Part shown: piece after piece, positions 12,154 to 23,065 of the stretch
How positions within the stretch are numbered: position 1 is the first letter of the stretch
Layout of the letters: each line of letters begins with the position of its first letter
NCBI GenBank assembly: GCA_030407085.1
Contig: CM059586.1
Coordinates: 83,387,501-83,451,500 of the forward strand
Origin: Trichopria drosophilae
Lineage: Eukaryota; Arthropoda; Insecta; Hymenoptera; Diapriidae
DNA: 64,000 nucleotides
Reading direction: 5' to 3'
Program-made: the position numbers and the translations under genes
Notes under the pieces: generated by a model
Told to the model about the DNA's origin: nothing
What the model saw: the letters and a program-made list of their open reading frames with translations, nothing else
Database searches by the model: none

Positions 12154-12846
12154 TACACTGAGAGAAATTATTTACTAATAGTTAATGTAAGCTAATTTCA
12201 AGGCTCTTACATTAACTGTAAAGTTATAACAGTAACTATAAACTAAAAAACGACAGGCATTTTGAGATGAAAATTCTAGCACTTTCCTGCGTGTCAGCAA
12301 TGTTATTGTATATTAACTCGTATGTTGCAACATTCAATGAGGGCTCGTTAACTGTTAATAAATTTTACATTAAATTCTAACGTTTCAACAGCGCATGTCA
12401 ACAATGCGTCGAAAAATTCGCAGAAAATCGAAGGACTGCGCGTTTGTATGTTTTTGTTTATCTCTGGTTCGGTGAAACTATAAGAGAGTAAATACGTCAC
12501 GTAACGATACCACCATTAATATTTAAAATTCTTATGTTAACTATTAACATAATAAATTTAACCGAATTTCAGATTACGGTAATTTCGGCATAAAGTACCC
12601 ATGGGCGTCCGCAGGATTATTTTCAGGGGAGGGCAAAATTAAATATGTGACTATACGTTAATGGAAGTTACATATAGACTAATAAATATACAGTGTCGGG
12701 TCAGGAGAGGAGGGGGCAACTGCCCCTTCTTGCCCCTCCCTGTGGACGTACTTGAAAGTACCTTACCTTAAGATCAAAATCTAAATTCTGTTAGCTTGAC
12801 CATGAAGCTATTACGTTAACAGTAAACAAACATTTCTCTCCGTGTA
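12154..12846. mobile_element. TA-flanked MITE, copy 1 of a three-copy family (interrupted)
   Basis: The element starts TA-CACTGAGAGAAAT (12154) and ends ATTTCTCTCCGTG-TA (12846), giving inverted termini and a TA duplication of Tc1/mariner type. A subterminal hairpin with perfect arms AGTTAATGTAAG / CTTACATTAACT follows the left end. Reverse-complemented, it aligns along its length with the copy at 59,259-59,759 and most of the copy at 19,231-19,602. About 155 bp at 12,600-12,754 are absent from the other copies and form a second, nested transposon. No transposase is encoded. Confidence 0.75.
12600..12754. mobile_element. hAT-like MITE nested inside the 12.15-kb element
   Basis: The insert starts CATGGGCGTCCGCAGG and its reverse-complemented end is CAAGTACGTCCACAGG (12 of 16 matching). 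It is bounded by an exact 8-bp direct repeat AAAGTACC (12,592-12,599 and 12,755-12,762). The homologous copy at 59.3 kb carries the empty site with AAGTACC only once. An 8-bp duplication is the hallmark of hAT transposition. The interior has paired G- and C-rich arms (GGGGAGGGCA against TGCCCCTCCC) and no ORF. Confidence 0.75.
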
Positions 12847-13220
12847 TGTATACTATATATACATAACCTAAAAGTGCCTCGAGGGCATACAAAAAAATAG
12901 TGAATATTCATGTTCGGTTTGTAATTTCCGTGCCAATTGTTTTCCGGTATTATAACTAATATTTTGTCAATGGCATTGTGTTCCTTTATCAAATAGGTTA
13001 CCTCGGATATTTTTTCATTGTTCATGTTTGATTTTGAAAACAAAAAACTGTTTTTTCACATATTATGATTCCAAAATAACTACAAGGCGACTAACAAACC
13101 GGTGTTACGCCATTGAAATATTTTAAATCAAACAAAAGTCTCTAATGTCTTAGAATTAGACGTTTGAAACACAAGAATTTTTGCACTATTATTTTTTATA
13201 CTATATAATAGCATATTATG
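12847..13220. other. AT-rich spacer
   Basis: No gene or repeat is recognised. The minus-strand frame reaching 13,043 starts inside the MITE and is not credible. Confidence 0.5.
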
Positions 13221-13225
13221 CAACT

Positions 13226-13730
13226 AGTGCGTAAAGTGTACTTTTTTTCACGAGAGCGACACGTGCAAACAAGGCTCCGGCGACGAGTGGGGGGCTGTCG
13301 CTCGAGTGAAAAAAAGTTACGCACGAGATGCATACAATATTTTATGCCCGGTGCGTGCGTTAAAGTGCGTGCGTAAGGACATTTTTTGTCCAATGTGTAA
13401 AGTGATTTTTTTTTTACTAGTGCGTAAAGTGTCTCACGAGGAGCTGCAGGCGCCGAGTGAGACACTTTACGCACGAATGAAAAAATAGTAGTTTTCGATA
13501 CAAGTGCGTAAAAGTTTTTTCTACGAATGTGAGGGTTGTGGACCGAGCTGAAAGCGAGGTCCGCATTCACATCAGTACAAAAAACATTTTCACATATGCG
13601 TCGAACAATATTTTTTGATGCAAGTGTGCGTAAAGTGCACCTAAAAAGTGTCAAAAATGCGTAAAGCCGCACTTTACGCACACTGTATCAAAAAAATCAC
13701 TTTACGCACTGAAAAAATGACTTTACGCAC
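13226..13730. repeat. Cluster of foldback repeats built on GTGCGTAAAG / CTTTACGCAC (part 1)
   Basis: At least four consecutive inverted repeats occur here: 13226-13327, 13416-13490, 13501-13600 and 13611-13695. In each, an arm with (A)AGTGCGTAAA(G) faces its complement across a G+C-richer loop carrying CGAG/CTCG-type bases. In 13416-13490 the arms pair almost perfectly through GTGCGTAAAGTGTCTCAC. Further TTTACGCAC copies follow to about 13,730. Open frames across the block (13196-13681 minus, 13306-13488 plus) are artefacts of the repeated sequence. I cannot name the family. Confidence 0.75.
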
Positions 13731-13829
13731 GCCCGGGCATAAAATGTTTTTAAGGACTATGCAAGTCGATATGATTTAGATTAGTTTGCATAATTCATCG
13801 CAGAATCTAAAAATAAGTTTTTGTAATTG

Positions 13830-13995
13830 CGGGCGTAAAGTTCGTGCGTAAAGTACTTTTGATGCCTATCTTTCGCTCGTAAAGTAAACTTTTATGCACT
13901 CCCGACGACGAAATTCGTAAAATTACGGGTCGTGCGTAAAGTTATACTTTACGCACTCCAACAGGCATCAAAACTTTACGCACTCACTTTACGCG
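13830..13995. repeat. GTGCGTAAAG repeat cluster (part 2)
   Basis: More copies of the same motif, including a compact perfect hairpin at 13932-13955 (GTGCGTAAAGT against ACTTTACGCAC with a tiny loop). CGTAAAGT and ACTTTACGC repeats lie on both sides. About 100 bp of plain AT-rich DNA separates it from part 1. Confidence 0.7.
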
Positions 13996-14004
13996 CGCAA
14001 ATAC

Positions 14005-14162
14005 AAAAAATAGAATACCTAACAAGGGTGTAAAGTATAACTGTTACGCACGGGTCGGGAACTTTACACATGACTCGGCGCCTTCGGCGCCTCGTATGTA
14101 TGGTTCCCGTCCCGTACGTAAAAGTGTACTTTACACCCTTGTTAGGTAATGTACTATTTTTT
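14005..14162. repeat. Large near-perfect palindrome of about 158 bp
   Basis: The left arm runs AAAAAATAG, then TACCTAACAAGGGTGTAAAG, then ACGGG and CGGGAAC. The right arm reads back as its complement out to CTATTTTTT at 14,162. The centre is GGCGCC-TTC-GGCGCC, itself a hairpin. TGTAAAG and TTACGCAC words inside link it to the neighbouring foldback cluster. An arm of roughly 70 bp with few mismatches implies a young insertion or active homogenisation. Confidence 0.75.
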
Positions 14163-14744
14163 CGGAATATGTATCATTTAAAGGGAGTTTATTTCTAAAA
14201 CAGACGAAAGTTTAATTATTGTGAAATTTATTTTCCAATTTCCGTCAAATTCGCCGATGAGGAACCGTACATAAAATTCTGAAACCTTTATGTTACCGGA
14301 GTAACAGAAATTATGCAACAATTTGCGAACATTACGAAATTGTAACAGAAATATGGATATGGGGAATAAAAGAAATTTTGTACAATATAGATAGATATTT
14401 GATAACGATCTGCATTCTGCCGGTTAATAACTCTTAATATACACTTAAGTAAAGGTAATAAATATACGTAAAAGATTGGTTTAATGTTTTTTTTATTGCT
14501 CGCTTACAAATTGTAATGCACTCGACATGACGGCAGATGCCTCCCATTAAATGATCATATAAATTAACAGAAATACGAGTCTCTCGTCCTCGAAGTTTAG
14601 TAAGAATAGTAAAATTTGCTATTCAATTTTTTTGTGTAGGCTCCTTTTTAGTTAATTTTTAATATTTTTAATTTTGAGGAGAAACGAGAAATAAGTGATG
14701 ATTTCGATCGTAGAGGACAAAAACATAGAAAATAGCGTCAAGTG
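14163..14744. other. AT-rich spacer, nothing recognised
   Basis: AT-rich DNA without ORFs or repeats that I can define. Confidence 0.5.
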
Positions 14745-15060
14745 AATTTTGAAGAGCCAAGATCAAGATGAAGATCGGAAACTGCGATGGCCACAGGTGG
14801 CGCCCGGTCCGAAAGAGCCCTTCTGTGGCCCGATACCAAGTCCGATAGCCGGGAGTCTCCTGCTCTCAAACTCTCACGGTGTGGAATGTGTCATCCTGTC
14901 AGTGAACTTAAGGTTCGAAGCAGCAACGTATCAAGTCCGTCGACCGGTCGATGTCTTGCTGGACACATCGGACATTCGAAACCCTTTCCGACATAAATTC
15001 TCAACAAATTGTTTCCATCGAACATTCTACTCGTCATGTTTATGTCAGAATAACTGAATT
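14745..15060. other. GC-elevated block with overlapping open frames, unknown
   Basis: Two plus frames (14749-15057, 102 residues; 14787-14996, 69 residues) and a minus frame (14891-15079) overlap. The 69-residue frame starts at a true ATG and has a balanced composition with a short CGMC motif, so a decayed coding fragment is conceivable. I recognise no family and see no convincing splice context. A conserved noncoding element is equally possible. Confidence 0.3.
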
Positions 15061-18000
15061 TATTGTTCGAATACTCCACGTGAGCTTTTATAAAAAAATA
15101 ATAGATTTATAAATAAACATCCATCAAATACAGTATGAGTATGCTGACCATGCTGCTTATTATCGTATCTTAAAGACTGCAAGAATAATTTTGCAACACC
15201 ACAATTTAAGAAACTATTGTTCTCTTTCTTCTGTTTAATTTTGTTGTTTTTTTTATGGGTGACATATACGATGTTTACAGTGTAAACTTAGAGAAAAGGT
15301 TTATTTAAATTTAAAAAATAGATTTTTGACATAATTTCTTTCAGCTAAAGTAAAAACGTGTTTAAGTTAGACACAATTGTTAAAAAGTGAAAACTAATGG
15401 TTTCGACCTTGCGGCCTTTAGCTGATATGGGTCATTCCACGTCAACTCAGCTCCATTTGAAATCGGCGATCGTCGATTTTGTTCGTCATTTCATTACAGA
15501 TGAATCTTGGCAAATTTTTGAAAAGAATCTCAAGATTTTAGCTTATAGAATTCACAATTCATTATATCCCTCTTCTTTGTGTGTTGACAATGTGTAACGG
15601 AAATAAAATTCATCAATTTTCTACACTTCTATTGTTTACATTATCATTTTTTTGGTGTTAACTTAGTGAATTGTGATTTCGATACGCTAAAATCTTGAGA
15701 TTCTTGCAAAAACTTAAATTGAAAAGAAATATAAAATTCTGTAAAAAATTAACTAAACTACTTGCCATCTTGTCAGGGCATCTTGTATGTCATCCCCGTA
15801 AATTTTTCATCATTCTCAATAGTTTTTTGTAATGGAAAAAAATCAAAAATAGGTAAAAATTTTAAATTTATAAATTTTAACGTAAAAAAAGGTACCTAAA
15901 CAAATCGCAACAAAATTTTCTATATGCCTGTGTAAAAGTAAATTTTGAGATGAACGATTCCACTTTTTATTTGTTACTGTACGATAAATAGCAACTGAGT
16001 TCTAGACATTTAAAAATATTCAATTTTTTAAAAATCCAACGTTTTGAACAATTCTCACTCGTTACCGAGTGATTTTAAAAACCTGAAAAAGACGCAGAAC
16101 ATTTTTTTCACTCAATATGCATCTGTAAAAAATCACGAACAAAATCGATGGTAGTCGATTTCAAAAATGGCTGCGTTGACGTGAAAAGACACATACATAT
16201 GTACGTACCAGATCACGGACACCAAATTTTTTTCGTTTTTGCATTCTTTGGCGTCTAAAACATCTAGATTTGATGAAAAATGTCAACATTTTGTTTGGCA
16301 GGAAGGGACCAAATTCAATACTTCGTCCAAGCCTGCAATGTGGGCCGAAGTAAAAATTCCAAATTTAACAAATTATTTGCTGACTGTTTTAAAAAGAATT
16401 GCATTTTAAATCAGTAACACTTTTTTTTAATTAAAAACAACATTTTTTTTAGAGGATTGTTTTTCATTAAAAATTGCATTTTTAGAATATAAGAAAATGG
16501 TTTGCTACGTTATATAAAATTTTCCCACAGCTAGCTTGCTCAAATAATGAAGAATGAAGTGAACATGACGCATGTCTATGTTTTTTTTTGTATATTGTTA
16601 CAGGACAATGCGTACATGATACATTTATCACTTTTCCGGTAAGTAAATTATTATGTTTATAATAAATACAATTTTTACCTAATAATGTTACCTCGCTATA
16701 ACGGTGGGCTCCAGTAATGTTTTTCAGCAAGTTGGTATTTCAATTTTTTCTGCTTTGAAAACAGCGTCATTTTTTGTAATCTATGAAGTGTTGAAATAAC
16801 GGGGTGCTTTTTATTACAAATTGTAATTTCAATTTCAGTATCCACCGAAATAATTATGTTCTTGTGACACATCGATGTAAGGAATAAATGCAATAGGCGT
16901 TAAACGTTCAAAAGGTTATGTTGACAACTATAATATACAAATTAATTTTCTCAGTGACCAAATATCATTACAAAAGTTGTAAATAGAAAAATAAAAAAGC
17001 GTTTTTTTTTGTTAAAAATCATAGTCGCGACTACTTGTCGCCCGGGGGGTTTTTAGAGTCGCTGATTCGGAATTCGAAGGTAGTTTTTCTAAATTCAAAA
17101 TGGTGGATTCAATATGAAGGACGAATTTATGGAAATCGATTGAAATCACTTCAAACTTGGTATTTATTTTTTTGTCTAGTCACAGGGTTACAAATTTCGT
17201 ATTTTGTAATTGGATAAAAACGAGGTTGAAAGGCCTTTGTTCAAACTTCTCACCGCTGCATACATAGAGTGACCTCGAAAACACTGAACAAAAATTTTTT
17301 ATCAAAACAAAACTACATTTTTGGAAATATAATATAAACAAGCACATTCAACGTAAAAAAAATTTACATTTGGGCTTCAATAGGCCAAATCGCTTTAACA
17401 TATGCGGTATAGGACTTCCATATTTGAGTTCAGCTTATCAAATATTTTAAGACAGCATTAATAACTAAACAAAAAATTTGTATACACTAAACAAAATTTC
17501 TGTATTCAAATAAATACTTCTTCAAGTAATCGCATGTATTAAGAAAATATATTTTTATTTTCAAAAAAATATTTCTTTTTTCAAGTGAATCGCACATAAT
17601 TTAAGATAATATTTCCTTACGTCAAGTAATTACTTATTTGGAATTACACAACTTTTTGTGTGCGGAGGTTGAAATTATTCCCTGATGCAAAAGAAAAGAA
17701 CTGCTCTTTTGAATAGGAGAATGTTCACTCTCCCTGAAGAAAGATTATTACTAAAAAATATTTTAAAAAATAATACTTGAGACGGGAACCATTCAAAAAA
17801 AATCGTATGTTACCAAGTACTATACTTTGAGACAATTGTTCTTCGTGTATAACTGACATTTTTCATCATGTTGTCGATCAGTTGATATCATTTGAAAAAA
17901 CAAGAGCAGTTATAAAACTAAATTTTTACATTTAGGCTTTCTTTTAATTACAGATCATCTTTACGAGACTCACTAAATCATACAAACGTGTTTTAGATTT

Positions 18001-19230
18001 TAAACAAGAAAATAACATAATAATGCGTTATATAAAGCTATAAATAAATAAAACGATCACCGAAAACTTCTCCGATTACTTAGTATTGATAGCTATATTG
18101 ATAAGATTTTGCATGTGTGCATACTCTGATACGAATATAACTTTGTAAAGATTGATAATCATCGATAAATTGTGACATTTACATATACTTTATAAGATAA
18201 GACAAATACGTAGAGATAAATACGTACACTCGACGTAAAAAACGTACATATTGCGACAATCTGTAATATTCTAAACATCATCTAATATAATCGCATTATT
18301 AACGAAATATTTAAGAATATTATCAGGGCAGTAATTTAACACCAAATAGATCAAAATATTATATTAAACACACCTCTTTTTGCGGTAATGAATTGATGCA
18401 GATTGATAGTCTTTCATCGTACCACACGCTATTTTATGTAATATCACAATAATGCGAAATTGGGGTTCAATTAGACAATATTAATTGGTAGCTATCGTAA
18501 TAAAACCATTAAAATTTTATTTACATGTGGATCATTTTAATTCTGTCATTTATTTCACTAAATTGAATATCCGCCATTACACATTTTGAAAAATACAAGA
18601 TTTGTAAGAAACGGCAAAATCTCTGCGTTTCAATCAAATGTAATGAATTTTAACAAATCATTCCCGCGTGTTGGATCCCGATTTTGGAGTTTTTAAAATA
18701 TACTGATGACAGAATCACGATATGTATAAGCATTCTTGATTACATTTCTTTTTTGCGTCTATCGCTGTGGTGGTACTGGCTGGCGAATACAAACAGCATT
18801 GAACATTATTTCTATAGTAATGTAAACATTAGTTTACTATGAAGAAGACTACTTAATAGTTAAAAAATGAAATATTTAAATATGGAGAATCGAATAATTT
18901 TGAAATAATTATTATTTTTAAGAAATATCCATTAAATACAACTAAATATTTTTTAATAATTAAGAAACCATTTTTATACTGTACGACTGTAGCTATAAAA
19001 TAATGATTTCTTATTAGTTTCAAAATATGATAGTTCGAGTATAAACGGATCATAACATAACCTGAAATGTCAACACGGCTGTGTTGTTTGGATTTTTAAG
19101 AGCGATTGAGTAAAAATACATACTATTTGTGGTGAACTCCCTTAATGTGTAGAATAATAGCTGTTTATAGTGTATCGAATGGCATTTGACCTTTCTTTCA
19201 GCAACCAATCAGCATCAATATTCTAGAGCT
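15061..19230. other. AT-rich intergenic DNA, about 4.2 kb
   Basis: Long AT-rich stretch with only short biased frames (for example 15397-15597, 16482-16730 and 17035-17217). No repeat ends, RNA genes or coding signals are supported. Confidence 0.5.
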
Positions 19231-19602
19231 TACACTAAGAGGCATGTTTGTTTACAGTTAATGTAATAGCTTTATAGTAAAGCCTCCGGAATTAAGATTT
19301 TGAACTTAAGGTGAGATACTTTATCCTGAAGTTACCGAATATGAGATTCGGTTAAATTTGTTATGTTAATGGTTAATATAAAAATTTTAAATATTAATGC
19401 TGGGATTATTATGTGCTATATTTGCGCGCTTACAGTTTCACCGAAACAGAGGCAAACCAGCATACACTCGCGCAATTCGTTGTTGATATGCGCAGTTCAA
19501 ATGACAGAATTTAATGTAAGTTTTATTAACAGTTATTTATTAACAGTTAACGAACGCTCATTTAATGTTAAAATATACGAATTAAAATACAATAATATTG
19601 CA
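19231..19602. mobile_element. TA-flanked MITE, copy 2, truncated at its right end
   Basis: Starts TACACTAAGAGGCATGTTTG and aligns with the 59.3-kb copy through landmark words such as TTCGGTTAAATTTG, AATTTTAAATATTAATG and TTAACAGTTAACGA. Similarity stops near 19,602, so roughly the last 115 bp and the right terminus are missing. The 81-residue open frame at 19363-19608 lies inside the repeat and is not a gene. Confidence 0.7.
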
Positions 19603-20090
19603 ATATAAAATTTGACGTACTCATTTGGATTCTGTGGGGAAAATCCTACCAGAATAGACTCTGACTGGTAGGCACAACAGCATTTGTTTGGTTTGTGAAT
19701 CAATGCTCAAAAATGCTTAAATCGAATTTTTTACCTCTTTGATTTTCAATACTTCAAAAACTAAATTAAAACGAAAGGAGCAAAATTCTATGAGAATCGA
19801 CTCTTGCTTGTAAGGCAACAACATTTTGTTGGACTGGGTAATTTTGTCCAATACAATATTTCATGTCAATGTCAAAAAAGAATAAAATTCAGATCATTTT
19901 GGAAATCACTGTTGGGGCTATCAAGAATCGATTTCAATTGATGAATAAATGTCAGATTATTTGAGTGTTTGTAAATAACAATATTTTCCTTAGATGAGTG
20001 GTATCCCCTTCGCCGAACCTACAGATTTTTATGAAAATGTTGTCCGTGTTTGTATCAGTTGAGTCTCAAAAAACAATGAATATAGTGCAT
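19603..20090. other. AT-rich spacer
   Basis: Nothing is recognised here. Confidence 0.5.
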
Positions 20091-20093
20091 TCG

Positions 20094-20122
20094 GCGTTTT
20101 GCCCCTTGTGGGCCATCTTCAG
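20094..20122 (-). ncRNA. Degenerate hammerhead-like motif, possible retroelement remnant
   Basis: On the minus strand CTGAAGA (fits the hammerhead core CUGANGA) is followed by a possible stem II, TGGCCC-ACAA-GGGGCA with one mismatch, and then AAAACGCC where GAAAC is expected. Hammerhead motifs of this layout occur at the ends of Penelope-like retroelements. The conserved G after stem II is A here and no partner for stem III is visible upstream, so any ribozyme would be inactive. The match may be coincidental. Confidence 0.3.
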
Positions 20123-20499
20123 CAATGGTCACAATTTTTAGCAAACTGATTTATATGTAATATCATAGCTATTATGAATAAATTTTTTGCATTTAATTCA
20201 AATCTTTCAATTTACAAGCCCTAAATATCTTAATACGTAACAACGTTAAACTGAAGATGACCTTAGTATTTACAAATCCAAAACCTTTCGAAATATCAAG
20301 CAAATAAAGCAGATACTCTGAATTCGAAAATTTCTTCAAGGCTTGAATCGACTATTTGCTCAGACGCGTGGTGCACATAAAAACTCCATTCTGTAATTTT
20401 AACGCTAATTCAATAGCACCCAAAATGTCTCAATAAAAACAGCGAGAAGTATTAACAAATCGAAAGTCAAGAACTTGATTGAGCGATTCCGACTCAGAA

Positions 20500-20930
20500 G
20501 GGGAAAACATTCAACACCTTCCACTTTTGAAAATTCTGATCCCGGTGAAAAATCGCACGTTTCTATTCGTTGGAGAAACGATGCGTTTTGCGGAAGCAGC
20601 TGACAAAAACCTTCGTGACATACATCCCGGTTGACAAGATAGATCGGCGAAGCAAGAAAGTCAATGGGGGAAGAAGCCGACTTGGCATCGACGCTTTATT
20701 ATTAGCGACTGGTCCTTCCAAAGTGCCGCGCATTGTCGCGTTGAGTTACCGATGACACGAGAATGATGAATTCAGTCCTTCAACGGAGCCAACGGTGTTC
20801 AGTTGTTGGATTTCAAATTGTCTACTCTGGTATGAAATCGACCCATTGGATAGGGAAAAAGAATCATCTAAAAGCGTTGGCTGGAAGAGATCTTGCTCGA
20901 TCGACGATTGTATAAGAATTAATTGTCCAT
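20500..20930. other. GC-elevated block, unknown
   Basis: About 430 bp of mixed composition with a 61-residue frame (20570-20755, plus) starting at a non-ATG codon. No domain is recognised. It could be a conserved noncoding element or a decayed coding fragment next to the retrotransposon. Confidence 0.25.
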
Positions 20931-21066
20931 TTTCAAAAACATGATTATTATTATTTTGAAAATTATTCCTAGTTTGAATGCGAACAATTGAAATTCGTGA
21001 AATATTAGACCAATGGCTAATAAGCTGTTTTTGTACACTTCACTGTAAATAAAATGATTTTCGACA

Positions 21067-23065
21067 AGTATGTATGTATGTATGTTTATTATGGCACGAG
21101 GTATACCCCTCTTTAGCCAACCGATTTAGTACAATTAGTTACAGATATAGCATACAGAATAGTATAAGAACACAATAGGTAATGAAATACAATTAAGAAT
21201 ATTTCGCTATTACCGGAAAAATAGATGACTAAATTAAAACTAAACTACTTTATCAATCAAGAACGCCGCATAATACATGTGTATAGAAAACTTAACTTTC
21301 AGTTAAAATGTATGCCGTCAGTTTCTGCCTTAGCTAAAAACTTTAGCAAGTGACGCTTAAAACTTACATTGTTTGTTTGATCACGGATCACATTCGGTAA
21401 AGCATTCCATAGTCGGATAGATGTTAGGAGAAATGAACGAGCGAAAGTTGATGTGCTATGTAACGGTATTCGTAGTAATTGAGCGCCTGGACGAAGTACA
21501 CGAGAGGTACAGTTTTCGCGCCATACATATTTATCAAAAAGATACTCGGGTTTTCCTGTTTTCAGCACTTGGTGTGTCACACAGCCAACATAATAAAGGC
21601 GACGGTATTCGACAGTCAACCACCCCAAACGCTTACGATAGGGTGTAATATGGTCAAACTTACGCAAATTAAAAATAAACCTAATACAGTCGTTTTGCAT
21701 GCGTTCGATTTTTGTATTTAATGTAACATCTAAATCTACATATACAGAGCAGCAGTAGTCAAAGTACGGAGTAATTAAGCTGCGGACAAGTTGTTTACGC
21801 AAAGTAGAAGATAGAGCTTCGCGGCTGGCTCTCAGTTGACGCAATGTCCCAAAGACACACTTAGACATGTTTACAACATGATGTTTCCAAGACAGAGTCG
21901 AATCTAGCATCACTCCAAGATTTCTAGCTGTTGAGACCCATGGGATGTTTATACCATGAATTGTTATAGGAGAGATACTATTAAGATCAATTTTGCTAAT
22001 ATTTCGAGAGCTTCCAATAACGAGAGCTTTGGTCTTTGCAACATTTAGTTCGAGTTGATTTTCAATTGTCCACTGAAAAAATCGGTTAACATCCTCGCGT
22101 ATCTTTATAATTCCACTGTTAATTTCATTTGGCGAGCATTTAAGGTATATCTGAGTATCATCTGCGAAAATTATATGGGAAGAGTGCTTCAGGACCCTGG
22201 GCAAATCATTAATAAATATTGAGAAAAGTAATGGACCAAGAACTGAGCCCTGAGGCACACCTGAACCAGTGTTCATCCAGGACGATTGCTCACCATGAGG
22301 GCCTATGACCGCTTGACTTCTATCACGTAAATAAGAGGCAGTCCAATTAATTGCAGCATTAGAGAATTGCGCAAGTTTTAATTTACCAAGCAGCAGTGAA
22401 TGGTTCACCATGTCGAAGGCCTTACTGAAGTCGAATAAGACAACAATTACAACTAAGCGTTCATCAATTGCACGTCTGATTTCGTCGGTTAAGTGAATGA
22501 GCGCAGTTTGTGTACTGAATCCGCGTCTGAACCCTGACTGATACTGATCAAACCAGTTAGTATCTTCGAGATATGTCATCGCTTGCTCGTATACCACTCT
22601 CTCTAGAATTTTAGAACCGGCACAGAGAATAGCGACGAGTCTATAATCCGAAGGGGCAATAGGGGTTTTCACTTTATTTATTGGAATCATCAATGATTGC
22701 TTCCACTGAGCAGGAAAGACAGATTTATTTAAAGAAAAATTAATAATTTGAAGGAAGTAGTCAAAGATTGCAGGTAGAGCTTGCTGAAGACAGCTCAGTG
22801 GAATCCCATCGACTCCCTTAGCTTCGGATTTGGCTGTAGATAAAATTTTCATAAGGATCTCAGGGGTAACTTCAGCAAAGAAAAAACGAGAATCGTCAAA
22901 GTCCTGGTGCAGAGGAATCGAAGAGAACCAATTCAATGATGACCGAGAGTGAGAAGATCTAAATGATGTAAAGACCTCATTGAGTTTCTCAACATGACAA
23001 CATAGCGAACTGGCAGTCACTCTTCTAAAAGTGAAATTTTTATTTGCATGAAGCCGTGAATGTGG
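21067..23065 (-). mobile_element. 5'-truncated non-LTR retrotransposon (CR1/L2/Jockey group)
   Basis: The element runs on the minus strand. Its 3' end is a short (CATA)n tail (about 21,067-21,086) after a roughly 210-bp 3' UTR. The body is an intact reverse-transcriptase ORF, and no endonuclease domain lies upstream. The reading frame stays open a little past the annotated start to about 23,065, where a stop interrupts it. A simple-repeat tail and 5' truncation are classic for target-primed retrotransposition. No target-site duplication could be assigned by eye. Clade assignment within CR1/L2/Jockey is uncertain. Confidence 0.85.
21299..23020 (-). CDS. Reverse transcriptase of a non-LTR retrotransposon, N-terminally truncated
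   Basis: A 573-residue open frame that would copy element RNA into DNA at the target site. Visible RT motifs in order: PSDYRL (about 123-128), FDFSKAFD (196-203, with the first catalytic Asp region), SGVPQGSVLGPLLF (253-266) and FADD (285-288, the catalytic double-Asp box, usually YADD or FADD). A C-terminal extension typical of these elements includes RNLGVMLDSTLSWKHH. The first codon of the frame is GTG, and it stays open upstream to about 23,065, so this start is not real. The apurinic endonuclease and any ORF1 are missing, so the copy cannot be autonomous. The RT domain has no internal stop or frameshift, which suggests a fairly recent insertion. There are no cellular neighbours on this strand. 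Confidence 0.9.
   Translation of the reverse strand: MTASSLCCHVEKLNEVFTSFRSSHSRSSLNWFSSIPLHQDFDDSRFFFAEVTPEILMKILSTAKSEAKGVDGIPLSCLQQALPAIFDYFLQIINFSLNKSVFPAQWKQSLMIPINKVKTPIAPSDYRLVAILCAGSKILERVVYEQAMTYLEDTNWFDQYQSGFRRGFSTQTALIHLTDEIRRAIDERLVVIVVLFDFSKAFDMVNHSLLLGKLKLAQFSNAAINWTASYLRDRSQAVIGPHGEQSSWMNTGSGVPQGSVLGPLLFSIFINDLPRVLKHSSHIIFADDTQIYLKCSPNEINSGIIKIREDVNRFFQWTIENQLELNVAKTKALVIGSSRNISKIDLNSISPITIHGINIPWVSTARNLGVMLDSTLSWKHHVVNMSKCVFGTLRQLRASREALSSTLRKQLVRSLITPYFDYCCSVYVDLDVTLNTKIERMQNDCIRFIFNLRKFDHITPYRKRLGWLTVEYRRLYYVGCVTHQVLKTGKPEYLFDKYVWRENCTSRVLRPGAQLLRIPLHSTSTFARSFLLTSIRLWNALPNVIRDQTNNVSFKRHLLKFLAKAETDGIHFN

Noticed and set aside
13196..13681. 161-residue minus-strand ORF
   Set aside because: It lies exactly over the GTGCGTAAAG foldback cluster and its repeated residues simply mirror the repeat. 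It is not a gene.
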